A stretch of DNA of 44,185 nucleotides from Candidatus Poribacteria bacterium (GTDB lineage Bacteria > Poribacteria > WGA-4E > WGA-3G). This document shows positions 37,401-43,981 of the stretch, in pieces. Position 1 is the stretch's first letter. Each line of letters begins with the position of its first letter. Under the pieces are notes generated by a model. It saw only the letters and a list, made by a program, of their open reading frames with translations, searched no databases and was not told the DNA's origin. The stretch lies in NCBI GenBank assembly GCA_003635315.1, contig PYJD01000037.1:1-44185 (forward strand). The letters run 5' to 3'. The position numbers were made by a program, and so were the translations under genes.

Positions 37401-37566
37401 TACCTATAAAGATGTTAGGTTTGAATGGTTGCCTTCATCGGTAGGTGTTGGGTTAAGGATAGATATTGGTCCGTTTATTGGTGGTATAGATTACGCAGTT
37501 CCCCTAATTACAGTACCGAACGTTCCAATTAGAACTTTCTATATCCGTGTGGGAACACCCTATTAG
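34426..37566 (+). CDS. Omp85-family outer-membrane protein (BamA/TamA-like)
   Basis: The 1046-aa protein has an N-terminal hydrophobic signal (about residues 15-35, ILQGLILLFHCVSC). A long POTRA-like region follows (repeats of the type FTVAKGQRYIVKDIIIEGNFAFSEQELLREMD and VSIHLIVFEDRKEVINRCVFSGNNVLDTS), then a C-terminal 16-strand-type barrel from about residue 735. The barrel carries the family L6 motif VRGYEERGLGP (starting at about residue 942) and ends in an aromatic residue (FYIRVGTPY). At about 700 residues before the barrel, it has more POTRA domains than BamA (five) or TamA (three). Because it is coupled to the TamB-like gene, a TamA-like partner role is likely; BamA itself cannot be excluded. 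It ends 7 bp from a convergent permease gene. Confidence 0.92.
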   Translation: MCLNTKVKSNTNLSVRIYILQGLILLFHCVSCLNSYSVEEKITTLPINPTKLLLHSKNVVRIEYTIDNLPVSNDQILNILKEHTVIKLGSRFSRNGIKLSINSLYSLNQFSQINVYTKDTQEGVEVQFELENVMHLQTIRITGVDSDELRKAIRDIIRLEPGGMYLPTIAKRDESSIMEVCADNGYFNCKVEIIPDTDTGILTYQMDLGSPTIVSKFHIQGNSVVFSEYLKGIAGEFIGELYRKSDVDDAILQIQDFYKEKYYPNCDIVADFNHLTGLLTINIVEGTQLLLEFVDENGKQIFFDFTIGDFLKQIGIISGESEKDILRNQIITYLNSETLWSQTVKSHFEAKGYDNTTVEWEKLTNSPLHIKFTVAKGQRYIVKDIIIEGNFAFSEQELLREMDTKPYHIATQLFRRHIFTQNALNEDLERLRILYQKAGYPKASIRIQQLDKQKIKNREFGEVSIHLIVFEDRKEVINRCVFSGNNVLDTSILLNALPSKPPQPNAPLILKSYQNAILKVYQDHGYMDVAIVNPPNTQYIDKMITPVFQVDGNFSEMLDSGLIPNEIREEFQKHLLTLSDDTGIATSIGDEWSIQDINGNPRYTLIQEEAVLSVFEHGVVHFEINEGHQIGFGEILFAGDTGVRQLVLNREVAHLQGTLFTPDKLSKAIQNLNSTGVFEPGIRTERRLKPDIGGNTYQNIQSDSEGFLSTQPMYQDVLIRLQKRKPGAYGASIGYSSSDGPRGTISLSHVNLLQRNNRFRLRGRWGTRGYLYDTTLTEPWLLGRTSGSLQFLGRQLEEDDGVRALQGSFTLSRRLYESHRFNFEYSYRGLKDTSETTSGINPSTTVSSLRFLWRQDNRMPPINPKSGMLNEVTVEYAGGFLGGKSSFIKTIADFRYHRLLNDRGFVLAPAMRFGITTGLQEEDQDSELISFERFWAGGSTTVRGYEERGLGPVDSTGKHRGNIQFIFNTELRFPIFAPFDGVLFFDSGNVWDTYKDVRFEWLPSSVGVGLRIDIGPFIGGIDYAVPLITVPNVPIRTFYIRVGTPY

Positions 37567-37573
37567 GAAATTA

Positions 37574-38509
37574 CTACTCTGACGGGTCGTACGGTTTTCC
37601 TAATGCCAGTGGTGCCTCAGAACGTCCCACAAATCCAGACATTACAACTAAACATAATATAAAGGGTAGCATCAAGAACCACTGATATTGAACATTCCAT
37701 CCAAATGCCTGAAATCGTGCATCCAAGGCAAAACCGAGACCGAATAGTAGTGCTGCAGCGCACGCTTTTACCGGGTGCCATTTTCCAAAAATAACAATAG
37801 CTAATGCGATAAATCCGCGTCCTGCTGTCATATTGGGTGTAAAAATAGGGACATCCGCAAGAGACAAGTAACCTCCACCAAAGCCTGCCATTGTACCTGC
37901 AAATAATATGCACATAGTTCGAATAAGAGATACATTCGAACCAACTGTAGATATCGCTTTGGGGTGTTCACCACATGCCCGTACTCTTAAGCCTTGTTGT
38001 GTATGATATAAGTAAAAATATATGCAAGGTACAAGTAAGAATGTCAGAAAAACGATGATATTATGTGAAAACAGTGTGTTTCCTAAAAAAGGGATCTGAG
38101 AGAGTAGCGGCAGTTCTATTTTCTCAAAATAAGGAATATTGTGTGGAGTTCCGGTGCCACCAAAAATACGTTGGTACAATACTTCCGTTAATCCTAATGC
38201 CAATAGTGTAATTGCCGTACCAATAACAACTTGGTCTCCACGTAGTTTTATTGCAAAAACGACAAATAGACCAGCGGTGATTAGACCGCTTAAACCTGCC
38301 ACGAAGAGTCCAATCCAAGGAGCAAAAATCATGAGTTCGGCGGTATAAAATGATGTCACTAATCCAAAAAAAGCACCCATGAGCATCATACCTTCAATCC
38401 CGATATTAATTACCCCTGCCCGTTGTGAAATTACCTCTCCCAAGGCAGCAAGTAATAATGGAGTAGCGCCCCTTAATGTTGATGCTATTATCTCTTCCAA
38501 TAACTCCAA
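37574..38509 (-). CDS. ABC transporter permease, BMP-type nucleoside uptake system (second permease)
   Basis: This 311-aa polytopic protein matches the branched-chain/sugar-type permease family used by nucleoside importers (YufQ/NupC-like). Segments include TPLLLAALGEVISQRAGVINIGIEGMMLMGA at the N-terminus, the EAA-like VRACGEHPKAISTVGSNV loop, and the late motif GRGFIALAIVIFGKWHPVKACAAALLFG. About eight membrane helices are visible. The start is uncertain: a TTG at 38509 is the first candidate, but GGAG just after it could serve a TTG three codons downstream. It is the last gene of the DUF6807-ATPase-permease-permease operon. Confidence 0.88.
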   Translation of the reverse strand: MELLEEIIASTLRGATPLLLAALGEVISQRAGVINIGIEGMMLMGAFFGLVTSFYTAELMIFAPWIGLFVAGLSGLITAGLFVVFAIKLRGDQVVIGTAITLLALGLTEVLYQRIFGGTGTPHNIPYFEKIELPLLSQIPFLGNTLFSHNIIVFLTFLLVPCIYFYLYHTQQGLRVRACGEHPKAISTVGSNVSLIRTMCILFAGTMAGFGGGYLSLADVPIFTPNMTAGRGFIALAIVIFGKWHPVKACAAALLFGLGFALDARFQAFGWNVQYQWFLMLPFILCLVVMSGFVGRSEAPLALGKPYDPSE

Positions 38510-38559
38510 AGTTTTGACCCCAAATAAATATAGAGTATAATCTAACAGTTGAATGTATA

Positions 38560-39597
38560 CTATTCTCGTTTAGTGATTAAATGAAACGAACTCGATCCGA
38601 TGACAAAAAGTAGAATTATCGCCTGCATCATCCAAGTGACTTTATTGGAGATCCCTATGTTTAGTTGCATCGCATACGAACCCATTGTGAGTGCACCGAA
38701 TAATAGCGATGAGGCGATGGTTACAAGCGGATTTAGCTTTGCTAATAAGGCTACAGCAATTGCAGTATAACCATATCCAGGAGAAAAAGTTGTTGTAAGT
38801 TGGGGGGCAAGTGCCATGAGTTCTATGGCTCCTCCAAGACCTGCTAATGCTCCGCTTAAAAAGAAAACACGGAGCGTGTTCAGTGTAATAGAAATTCCTG
38901 AAGCTTCTGCTGCCGATGCACCTTCACCTACTGCCCGAATCTGGTATCCAAAGGAGGTCCTAAACAATACAAATGTTAGAATAATTGCTAATAGTATTGC
39001 AATGAGGATACCTATGTGTATTCTGGATGAAGGGAAAATACGAGGAAGAAAAACCCATTTAGCAATTGGATCACTTTGTGGACCTGTTCTTGATATTTCT
39101 TGTAGCGGACCTCCATCAACCATAGCACTCACAAAGTATAAAGCAACGTAATTCAACATAATCGTACTAATTACTTCATTGACGCCACGAGTAATCTTGA
39201 GAATTCCAGGGATTGCCCCCCATATCCCACCGCCAAGAATTGCTATGGTCATGCAGAGCGGAATTGCCACCCACGAGATGTTAGGTAATAAGTATGCTAC
39301 TTTTGTTCCAAACCAAGTGGCTGCTAATGCCCCAATAAGAAATTGTCCTTCTGCTCCTATATTCCAAATTCCACATCTGAACGCAATTGCGACGGAGAGA
39401 CCTGTCATTAGAAACGGTATGCTTTTTACTAATGTCTCACCTAATCCGTGTGCAGATCCGAATGCCCCTGTAATTCCTGTTGCATAAGCCTGTAAAGGAT
39501 TATATCCACACAATACCAGTATAAATCCATTTGTAAGAAATGCTGCTGAAAGGATCAGTGCAGATGTTATAACCAGACGATTAAAAGTGCTTTGCAT
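38560..39597 (-). CDS. ABC transporter permease, BMP-type nucleoside uptake system (first permease)
   Basis: This 345-aa protein with about nine hydrophobic segments resembles YufP/NupB. Typical parts are GLGETLVKSIPFLMTGLSVAIAFRCGIWNIGAEGQFLIGALAATW, GVNEVISTIMLNYVALYFVSAM, the cytoplasmic loop SFGYQIRAVGEGASAAEASGI and SPGYGYTAIAVALLAKLNPLV. With the partner permease it forms the membrane channel of an importer for nucleosides or similar ligands. It starts at the ATG at 39597, 44 bp after the ATPase gene. Confidence 0.9.
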   Translation of the reverse strand: MQSTFNRLVITSALILSAAFLTNGFILVLCGYNPLQAYATGITGAFGSAHGLGETLVKSIPFLMTGLSVAIAFRCGIWNIGAEGQFLIGALAATWFGTKVAYLLPNISWVAIPLCMTIAILGGGIWGAIPGILKITRGVNEVISTIMLNYVALYFVSAMVDGGPLQEISRTGPQSDPIAKWVFLPRIFPSSRIHIGILIAILLAIILTFVLFRTSFGYQIRAVGEGASAAEASGISITLNTLRVFFLSGALAGLGGAIELMALAPQLTTTFSPGYGYTAIAVALLAKLNPLVTIASSLLFGALTMGSYAMQLNIGISNKVTWMMQAIILLFVIGSSSFHLITKRE

Positions 39598-39641
39598 AAC
39601 GTAAACATAAGGATGTTCGTTTTCGATAGATGTTGAGAAGA

Positions 39642-41234
39642 TTATACATCCGTCTCCGACTCACCTGTCATTAATAGACCTAATGCTCCAATATTATCTC
39701 TATGTTCGGTGGCTTCGATAAGTTTTCCACTGGACATAACATAAATCCTGTCACTGATACGTAGTACTTCATCCAATTCTGTAGAGATTAACAATACAGA
39801 TTTATTTTTGTCCCGTTGTGCAAGTAATTTCTTATGCACAAAAAACATAGCATTGATATCAAGCCCCCGTGTCGGATTTACAGCAATGAGGAGCTCGGGT
39901 TGTGGGGATATTTCTCTTGCGAGGACTACTTTCTGCTGATTCCCGCCAGAGAGTGTTGATACTGGAACATCAGGAATAGTTGGACGGATATCGTAGGAAT
40001 CAATCAGGTGTTGTGAGAAATCATATTTCGAAACCTGTTTTATTACCCCTGTTTGAGTTAGCGTTTGTAGGTGTGTGTAATTTAGCATTAGATTTTCAGC
40101 AATAGAAAAGGTTTGAATTACGCCTTTTGTTCGCCTATCTTCAGGAATATAACCTACACCACACTGGCGTATATCCTTTGTCTTAGTTGGTCGCTTTCCT
40201 AATATCTCTATTGTGCCTGAAGAAATATGCCTTAACCCTAAGATAGCCTCAGCTAATTCGCGTTGCCCGTTCCCATCAACACCTGCTATTCCAACGATTT
40301 CACCGCGATGTGTTTCCAATGATAAATTCTTTACTGCGTTTTTGTCTCGACTTCCCATTACCGTAAGTTCAGAGATATTGAGAACTTGATCCCTTGATGC
40401 CTTATGTTCTTCTCGTTCTACTTCCGACAATTCCTCCCCCAACATCTCTTTTGCAAGACCGCGTGCGGAGAGTTCACCCGTTTTGCCTTGGTATACATTC
40501 TTGCCATGTCTTAATACGGTAATTCGATCACTTATTGCTAATACCTCTTTCATCTTGTGGCTGATAAAGATGATTGAACGGTTATCAGCTTGTAATGTAC
40601 GGAGGACATCAAAAAAATCCTCTACTTCATGAGGACTAAGAACAGCTGTTGGTTCATCAAGAATTAAGATACGTGCATTCACCGCAAGGGCTTTTAGTAT
40701 TTCTACTCGTTGTTTTAATCCTACAGATAGGTTGCGTATAAGCGTATTCGGTTCAACCGGGAGATTAAATCGTTGTGATAGGGATTCAGTTAGTTGGGTG
40801 GCTTCAGATTTATCATATCTGAATTTACTTAGGTTTATAGAGGATTCGAAACTATTAGGTAGGGAATCCAAATCAGCATCGGAAGCATTTCTCTGATTTG
40901 ACGGATCGAATTTTGCTACACTAAGAGCGATATTCTCAGCAACTGTTAGATTCTCAATTAGCATGAAGTGTTGGTGTACCATGCCGATTCCGTGGGCAAT
41001 TGCATCACTCGGGGACCTGAGTATAGTTTTCTTGCCGTAGATATTTATAGATCCACTGGATGGCTGGTATAAACCGTAGATAAGATTCATTAATGTTGAC
41101 TTACCAGCACCGTTCTCACCCAAAATTGCATGGATTTCTCCAGGTTGAAGTTCAAAATTTACGTTGTCAACAGCAATAAGGTTGCCGAATTTCTTCGTTA
41201 GATTTTGAAGTTCAAGTAGAGCTTTTTCTTCCAT
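39642..41234 (-). CDS. ABC transporter ATPase with two nucleotide-binding domains (YufO/RbsA-like)
   Basis: The 530-aa protein contains two fused ABC domains. The first has Walker A GENGAGKST (about residues 39-47), signature LSVGLKQRVEI and Walker B ILILDEPTAVLSP. The second has the usual degenerate Walker A (VDGNGQREL), signature LSGGNQQKVVLAREI and a weak Walker B (LLIAVNPTRGLD). This pattern fits the energising subunit of BMP-type nucleoside importers. It starts at the ATG immediately after the TAA of the DUF6807 gene. No BMP-type substrate-binding lipoprotein is found in the window, which is unusual since it normally accompanies this set. Confidence 0.93.
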   Translation of the reverse strand: MEEKALLELQNLTKKFGNLIAVDNVNFELQPGEIHAILGENGAGKSTLMNLIYGLYQPSSGSINIYGKKTILRSPSDAIAHGIGMVHQHFMLIENLTVAENIALSVAKFDPSNQRNASDADLDSLPNSFESSINLSKFRYDKSEATQLTESLSQRFNLPVEPNTLIRNLSVGLKQRVEILKALAVNARILILDEPTAVLSPHEVEDFFDVLRTLQADNRSIIFISHKMKEVLAISDRITVLRHGKNVYQGKTGELSARGLAKEMLGEELSEVEREEHKASRDQVLNISELTVMGSRDKNAVKNLSLETHRGEIVGIAGVDGNGQRELAEAILGLRHISSGTIEILGKRPTKTKDIRQCGVGYIPEDRRTKGVIQTFSIAENLMLNYTHLQTLTQTGVIKQVSKYDFSQHLIDSYDIRPTIPDVPVSTLSGGNQQKVVLAREISPQPELLIAVNPTRGLDINAMFFVHKKLLAQRDKNKSVLLISTELDEVLRISDRIYVMSSGKLIEATEHRDNIGALGLLMTGESETDV

Positions 41235-42086
41235 TTAAAGGATACACCAGTTATTTGCTCTATCGGTTGTTAATGCGCCATCATAAGCAACGAACCTAAG
41301 ACCGATTTTCCATGTTTCATTTTCAGGTATTGTAATTGAATCTCTCCAAGTGGGATTATAGAGTGCCATGCCGTAATCTCGAATGAACCACGGTCCACGT
41401 ATATCTTTATCAAGAATCGTCATCAGAACACCGTAATCACCGTGGATAGGTAACTGATTTTGGTAAGCGACATAATCAGAGTCACTTTCCTGAACAACCT
41501 CTGCTTTTCCTTTTCGATTATTGTCAGCGAGTACAACACCTCCCATAACGGGTAGGAGTCTGGGTTCAACACGCATACCGATGCTACCAAATTTCGTTTG
41601 CTGGAATTCAGTTGTACCATAAGAGGCTGTCTTTTCACTGGTCATATCACACACTGTCCCATCTTGGACGGAGTGGAGATTGACTATTCGAATTTCATCA
41701 ATAAGGGGTTCTTCGTTTTCATCCCGCCATAGTACCTTCTGTTCAAATTCAACCCCGTTAGCATGTGGAGAGATGGAGATCTCTTGCTGTGTTTCCATAC
41801 GACCTAAATTAATGAAAACTTTATCTGTAAAAGAACGACGAGGGGGTGAACCCCAAAAACCTGCCTCACGTGTTCCTACTTTTACAGGTGCTTGACCAAC
41901 AAATATTCCATTATGAAATGGGTGGTCAAAAGCGAATTCCTGAATAACTGTGTGTCCAGCAGGTGTGTAAAATGGAAAAACAAAAGGACGGTAGAAGTTT
42001 GCTCCCATTCCTCCTAAACATCTTCCCGTCTCCGTATCCACTACTAAATGTGTCTTAGCATTAACGACAACCTCATAATTGCTCAT
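41235..42086 (-). CDS. DUF6807 (PmoA-like) family protein
   Basis: This 283-aa protein matches the DUF6807 family as I recall it: GANFYRPFVFPFYTPAGHTVIQEFAFDHPFHNGIFVGQ near the N-terminus, and GPWFIRDYGMALYNPTWRDSITIPENETWKIGLRFVAYDG near the end. Family members occur in carbohydrate-use loci of Planctomycetes, Bacteroidetes and Poribacteria and have no established reaction. I chose the ATG at 42086, because GGAG precedes it by 5 nt; other ATGs are at 42089 and 42113. It is the first gene of an operon with the nucleoside-type ABC transporter and has a strong promoter, so a role in processing the imported ligand is possible but unproven. Confidence 0.82.
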   Translation of the reverse strand: MSNYEVVVNAKTHLVVDTETGRCLGGMGANFYRPFVFPFYTPAGHTVIQEFAFDHPFHNGIFVGQAPVKVGTREAGFWGSPPRRSFTDKVFINLGRMETQQEISISPHANGVEFEQKVLWRDENEEPLIDEIRIVNLHSVQDGTVCDMTSEKTASYGTTEFQQTKFGSIGMRVEPRLLPVMGGVVLADNNRKGKAEVVQESDSDYVAYQNQLPIHGDYGVLMTILDKDIRGPWFIRDYGMALYNPTWRDSITIPENETWKIGLRFVAYDGALTTDRANNWCIL

Positions 42087-42132
42087 CATTTCTCCGTTTA
42101 AATCTTGAATCATTTATGTTGATTGAGGATAA

Positions 42133-42161
42133 AGTATATGGCATCATTTCTGTCATGTCAA
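42133..42161 (-). promoter_or_regulatory. Near-consensus sigma-70 promoter of the DUF6807-ABC transporter operon
   Basis: On the minus strand TTGACA (42156-42161) and TATACT (42133-42138) are separated by 17 bp. The promoter lies about 45 bp upstream of the chosen start at 42086. Confidence 0.8.
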
Positions 42162-42232
42162 TATGATTTTGGCGGAGTTTTATAGTAACCTCACTGTTTA
42201 ATGGTAAGGTTTAATCGACACATAAATCTATT

Positions 42233-42261
42233 TTGACAAGTGTTATTATACATGTTAAAAT
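42233..42261 (+). promoter_or_regulatory. Sigma-70-type promoter upstream of the UxxU selenoprotein candidate
   Basis: TTGACA (42233-42238) and TAAAAT (42256-42261) are 17 bp apart. The distance to the ATG at 42403 is about 140 bp, so the transcript would carry a leader of about 130 nt, in which I see only a small inverted repeat (ATGATCTCAATGGTCAT). The promoter is back-to-back with that of the DUF6807 operon. Confidence 0.65.
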
Positions 42262-42402
42262 AATATATATTGGGGTTGTAATCCTAAACAATTCATAGTA
42301 ATGATCTCAATGGTCATATTGGAACTTTTGGTGATTGCAAGTGTGTCAATATACAACTAAAATGATAAATATAAGCACATATAATATTCTAAAGGAAAAA
42401 TG

Positions 42403-43473
42403 ATGAGACTTCTTTTCTTGATATTTATAACTCTACAATTTATTTTTCTTCCACTCGGTTTTGCCCAAGAAAGCTGAGGCGCGTGAAGTAACCCCACAAT
42501 ACCTCAGGGTGGGGTAAGTGAAGTTAGGTTAGCTTCAGAAAATCAGAGATTTCAAGCATCTTTTGGTACACGTGGATTTAACGCCCAAGGTGGACACCAT
42601 GAAGTCAAAGGTTTGTCTCCTTCAGGTGATGTAATCTTAGTCCCATTGCACCGTCATGAAGTCAAGTTGAATGTCGTCCGATTCGATTTCGGTTTTAAGT
42701 ATCATATTAATAACTTCCTACGAGTAGAAGCGGCTATTCCTTATGAGATAAAAAGTCAAGATGCAAACATTGTCGAATTAGAACCGGCTGATAGTGTACA
42801 GAAAGAAGCGATGTTACGTAATCAAGACATCCATCATCGAAACGAAACCTACCGCGGTATTTCAGATATGGATATTCTTTTTGGGTACAGCACCCATGGT
42901 ATATTAATGCAGCACGATACACTATTTGCTAAGTTTGGAACGACTTTACCGTTAGGTAAGACTGAAGAAGACCCGTGGATACTTGGTGACAATGGATTGA
43001 AGCATCTTCATATCCAATTTGGTACAGGTACGTTTAATCCGATCAGTGATCTTCGGTACAGTATGCCAATTTATGGTGGTTTAAGTGGAAATGTTAGTGT
43101 ACGAGGAAAGTATCCATTTTATGAAAATAGTAAAAAATACCGAGGGTCTTGGGATGTTACTTATACAGCAGGATTGAATTACATAGTCAGTAATTGGATA
43201 ACCTTGCAGACGAGTTATCTTGGGTTGTATCAATCCTATGCTCATTGGGCAGGAGAAAAAGACATTAATACAGGTCTCCGATTTAGTATGGCATCCTTAG
43301 GAGCATCAATTGCAACACCATATAATGTACCATTATCTATAACTGTAATGTTACCAATTCAACAAGAAACTCTCTATGATGATAATGTTAGACTGTCAGA
43401 TGGGACATATCAAGAGAACGATGCATTTAAATTGGGTATATTAGTTTCTGTGATGGCGTTATATTCCTTTTAG
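42403..43473 (+). CDS. Predicted selenoprotein: secreted, probable outer-membrane beta-barrel protein with Sec-x-x-Sec motif
   Basis: The frame from the ATG at 42403 (AAGGA six nt upstream; another ATG at 42400) encodes a signal peptide (MRLLFLIFITLQ...LGFA) with likely cleavage before Gln22. It then reads ES-Sec-GA-Sec-SNPTIPQGG, with in-frame UGAs at 42475-42477 and 42484-42486 (residues 25 and 28), and runs open to a TAG at 43473: 356 aa in all. The two UGAs have CxxC spacing, sit at mature positions 4 and 7, and are followed by a perfect stem-loop. The remainder alternates beta-strand-like segments (VRFDFGFKYHINNFLRVEAAIPYEI, WDVTYTAGLNYIVSNWITLQTSYLG) and ends in Phe, as outer-membrane barrels do. 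The first start codon after the UGAs is a TTG at 42613, which would remove the signal peptide. A pseudogene with two stops is the alternative, but no frameshift is seen. I do not recognise the family. Confidence 0.75.
42491..42515 (+). promoter_or_regulatory. Candidate bacterial SECIS element of the Sec-x-x-Sec gene
   Basis: ACCCCAC (42491-42497) and GTGGGGT (42509-42515) are exact reverse complements, with an 11-nt apical loop AATACCTCAGG. The stem starts 4 nt after the second UGA and 13 nt after the first. Loop guanines (42507-42508) lie about 21 nt after the second UGA, inside the range for SelB binding. The stem has five G:C pairs in otherwise AT-rich DNA. Confidence 0.6.
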
Positions 43474-43488
43474 GTAATTACAATAATA

Positions 43489-43525
43489 AAAAAGGGGTAG
43501 TTGTTTGAAACAACTACCCCTTTTT
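43489..43525. terminator. Strong intrinsic (bidirectional) terminator
   Basis: AAAAAGGGGTAGTTG (43489-43503) and CAACTACCCCTTTTT (43511-43525) form a perfect 15-bp stem with loop TTTGAAA, ending in a T-run on the plus strand and, by symmetry, on the minus strand. It follows the selenoprotein candidate by 15 bp. Confidence 0.93.
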
Positions 43526-43664
43526 CGCGTGGCTTTGTTTAATCAGATTTAGATTGTTGGACAAGTAGAAATTAAGGATTTAACCTTCAATTGAAAGTGG
43601 TATTACTAAGAATTCCATCCTATTGTTAAACCAATTCTATTTATTTTCTTCTATTCTTTCGTAG
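43526..43664. other. Non-coding spacer between terminator and repeat region
   Basis: I see no gene, promoter or conserved structure here. It separates the terminator from the hairpin and tandem array and forms part of a gene-free stretch of about 508 bp (43474-43981). Confidence 0.5.
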
Positions 43665-43689
43665 GTCGGGTAGAGGAACGAAACCCGAC
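43665..43689. repeat. REP-like hairpin adjoining the tandem array
   Basis: GTCGGGT (43665-43671) and ACCCGAC (43683-43689) pair around an 11-nt loop within a GTAGGTCGGG...GAAACCCGAC context. From memory, similar GTAGGTYGGGTT hairpins are scattered through Poribacteria and cyanobacterial genomes; I cannot verify that here. Its right arm runs into the first tandem repeat unit. Confidence 0.5.
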
Positions 43690-43926
43690 GAATTCCATAT
43701 GTGGATTCGGCGTTGATTTGGACGAATTCCATATGTGGATTCGGCGTTGATTTGGACGAATTCCATATGTGGATTCGGCGTTGATTTGGACGAATTCCAT
43801 ACGCGGATTCGGCGTTGATTTGGACGAATTCCATATGTGGATTCGGCGTTGATTTGGACGAATTCCATACGCGGATTCGGCGTTGATTTGGACGAATTCC
43901 ATACACACATTCAAAACGTTGATTTG
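43687..43926. repeat. Tandem array of seven 34-bp units
   Basis: Units start at 43687, 43721, 43755, 43789, 43823, 43857 and 43891. Each begins GACGAATTCCATA and ends TTCGGCGTTGATTTG. Units 1, 2, 3 and 5 have ATATGTGG in the middle and units 4 and 6 have ATACGCGG, differing by two transitions; unit 7 is degenerate and about 36 bp long. The array is contiguous with no unique spacers. All three minus-strand frames are open through it and encode the same 34-residue periodic peptide, a consequence of the period not being divisible by three. I regard it as non-coding. Confidence 0.92.
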
Positions 43927-43981
43927 GAACTACGGAATAATGCTATATTATCATTTAGAAATGGTATTAGAAACTCTAATA

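Noticed and set aside
42475..42486. Reading the two UGAs of the barrel gene as ordinary stops in a pseudogene
   Set aside because: Both stops are UGA with CxxC spacing, the frame is otherwise intact, a stem-loop follows, and SelD in the same window uses UGA as Sec. It remains the main alternative.
43637..43914. Three overlapping minus-strand reading frames of 87-89 aa
   Set aside because: They are the same 34-residue periodic peptide read in three frames of the 34-bp tandem array; no ribosome site or coding bias supports them.
43687..43926. CRISPR array
   Set aside because: Units are directly contiguous with no unique spacers and there are no cas genes nearby.
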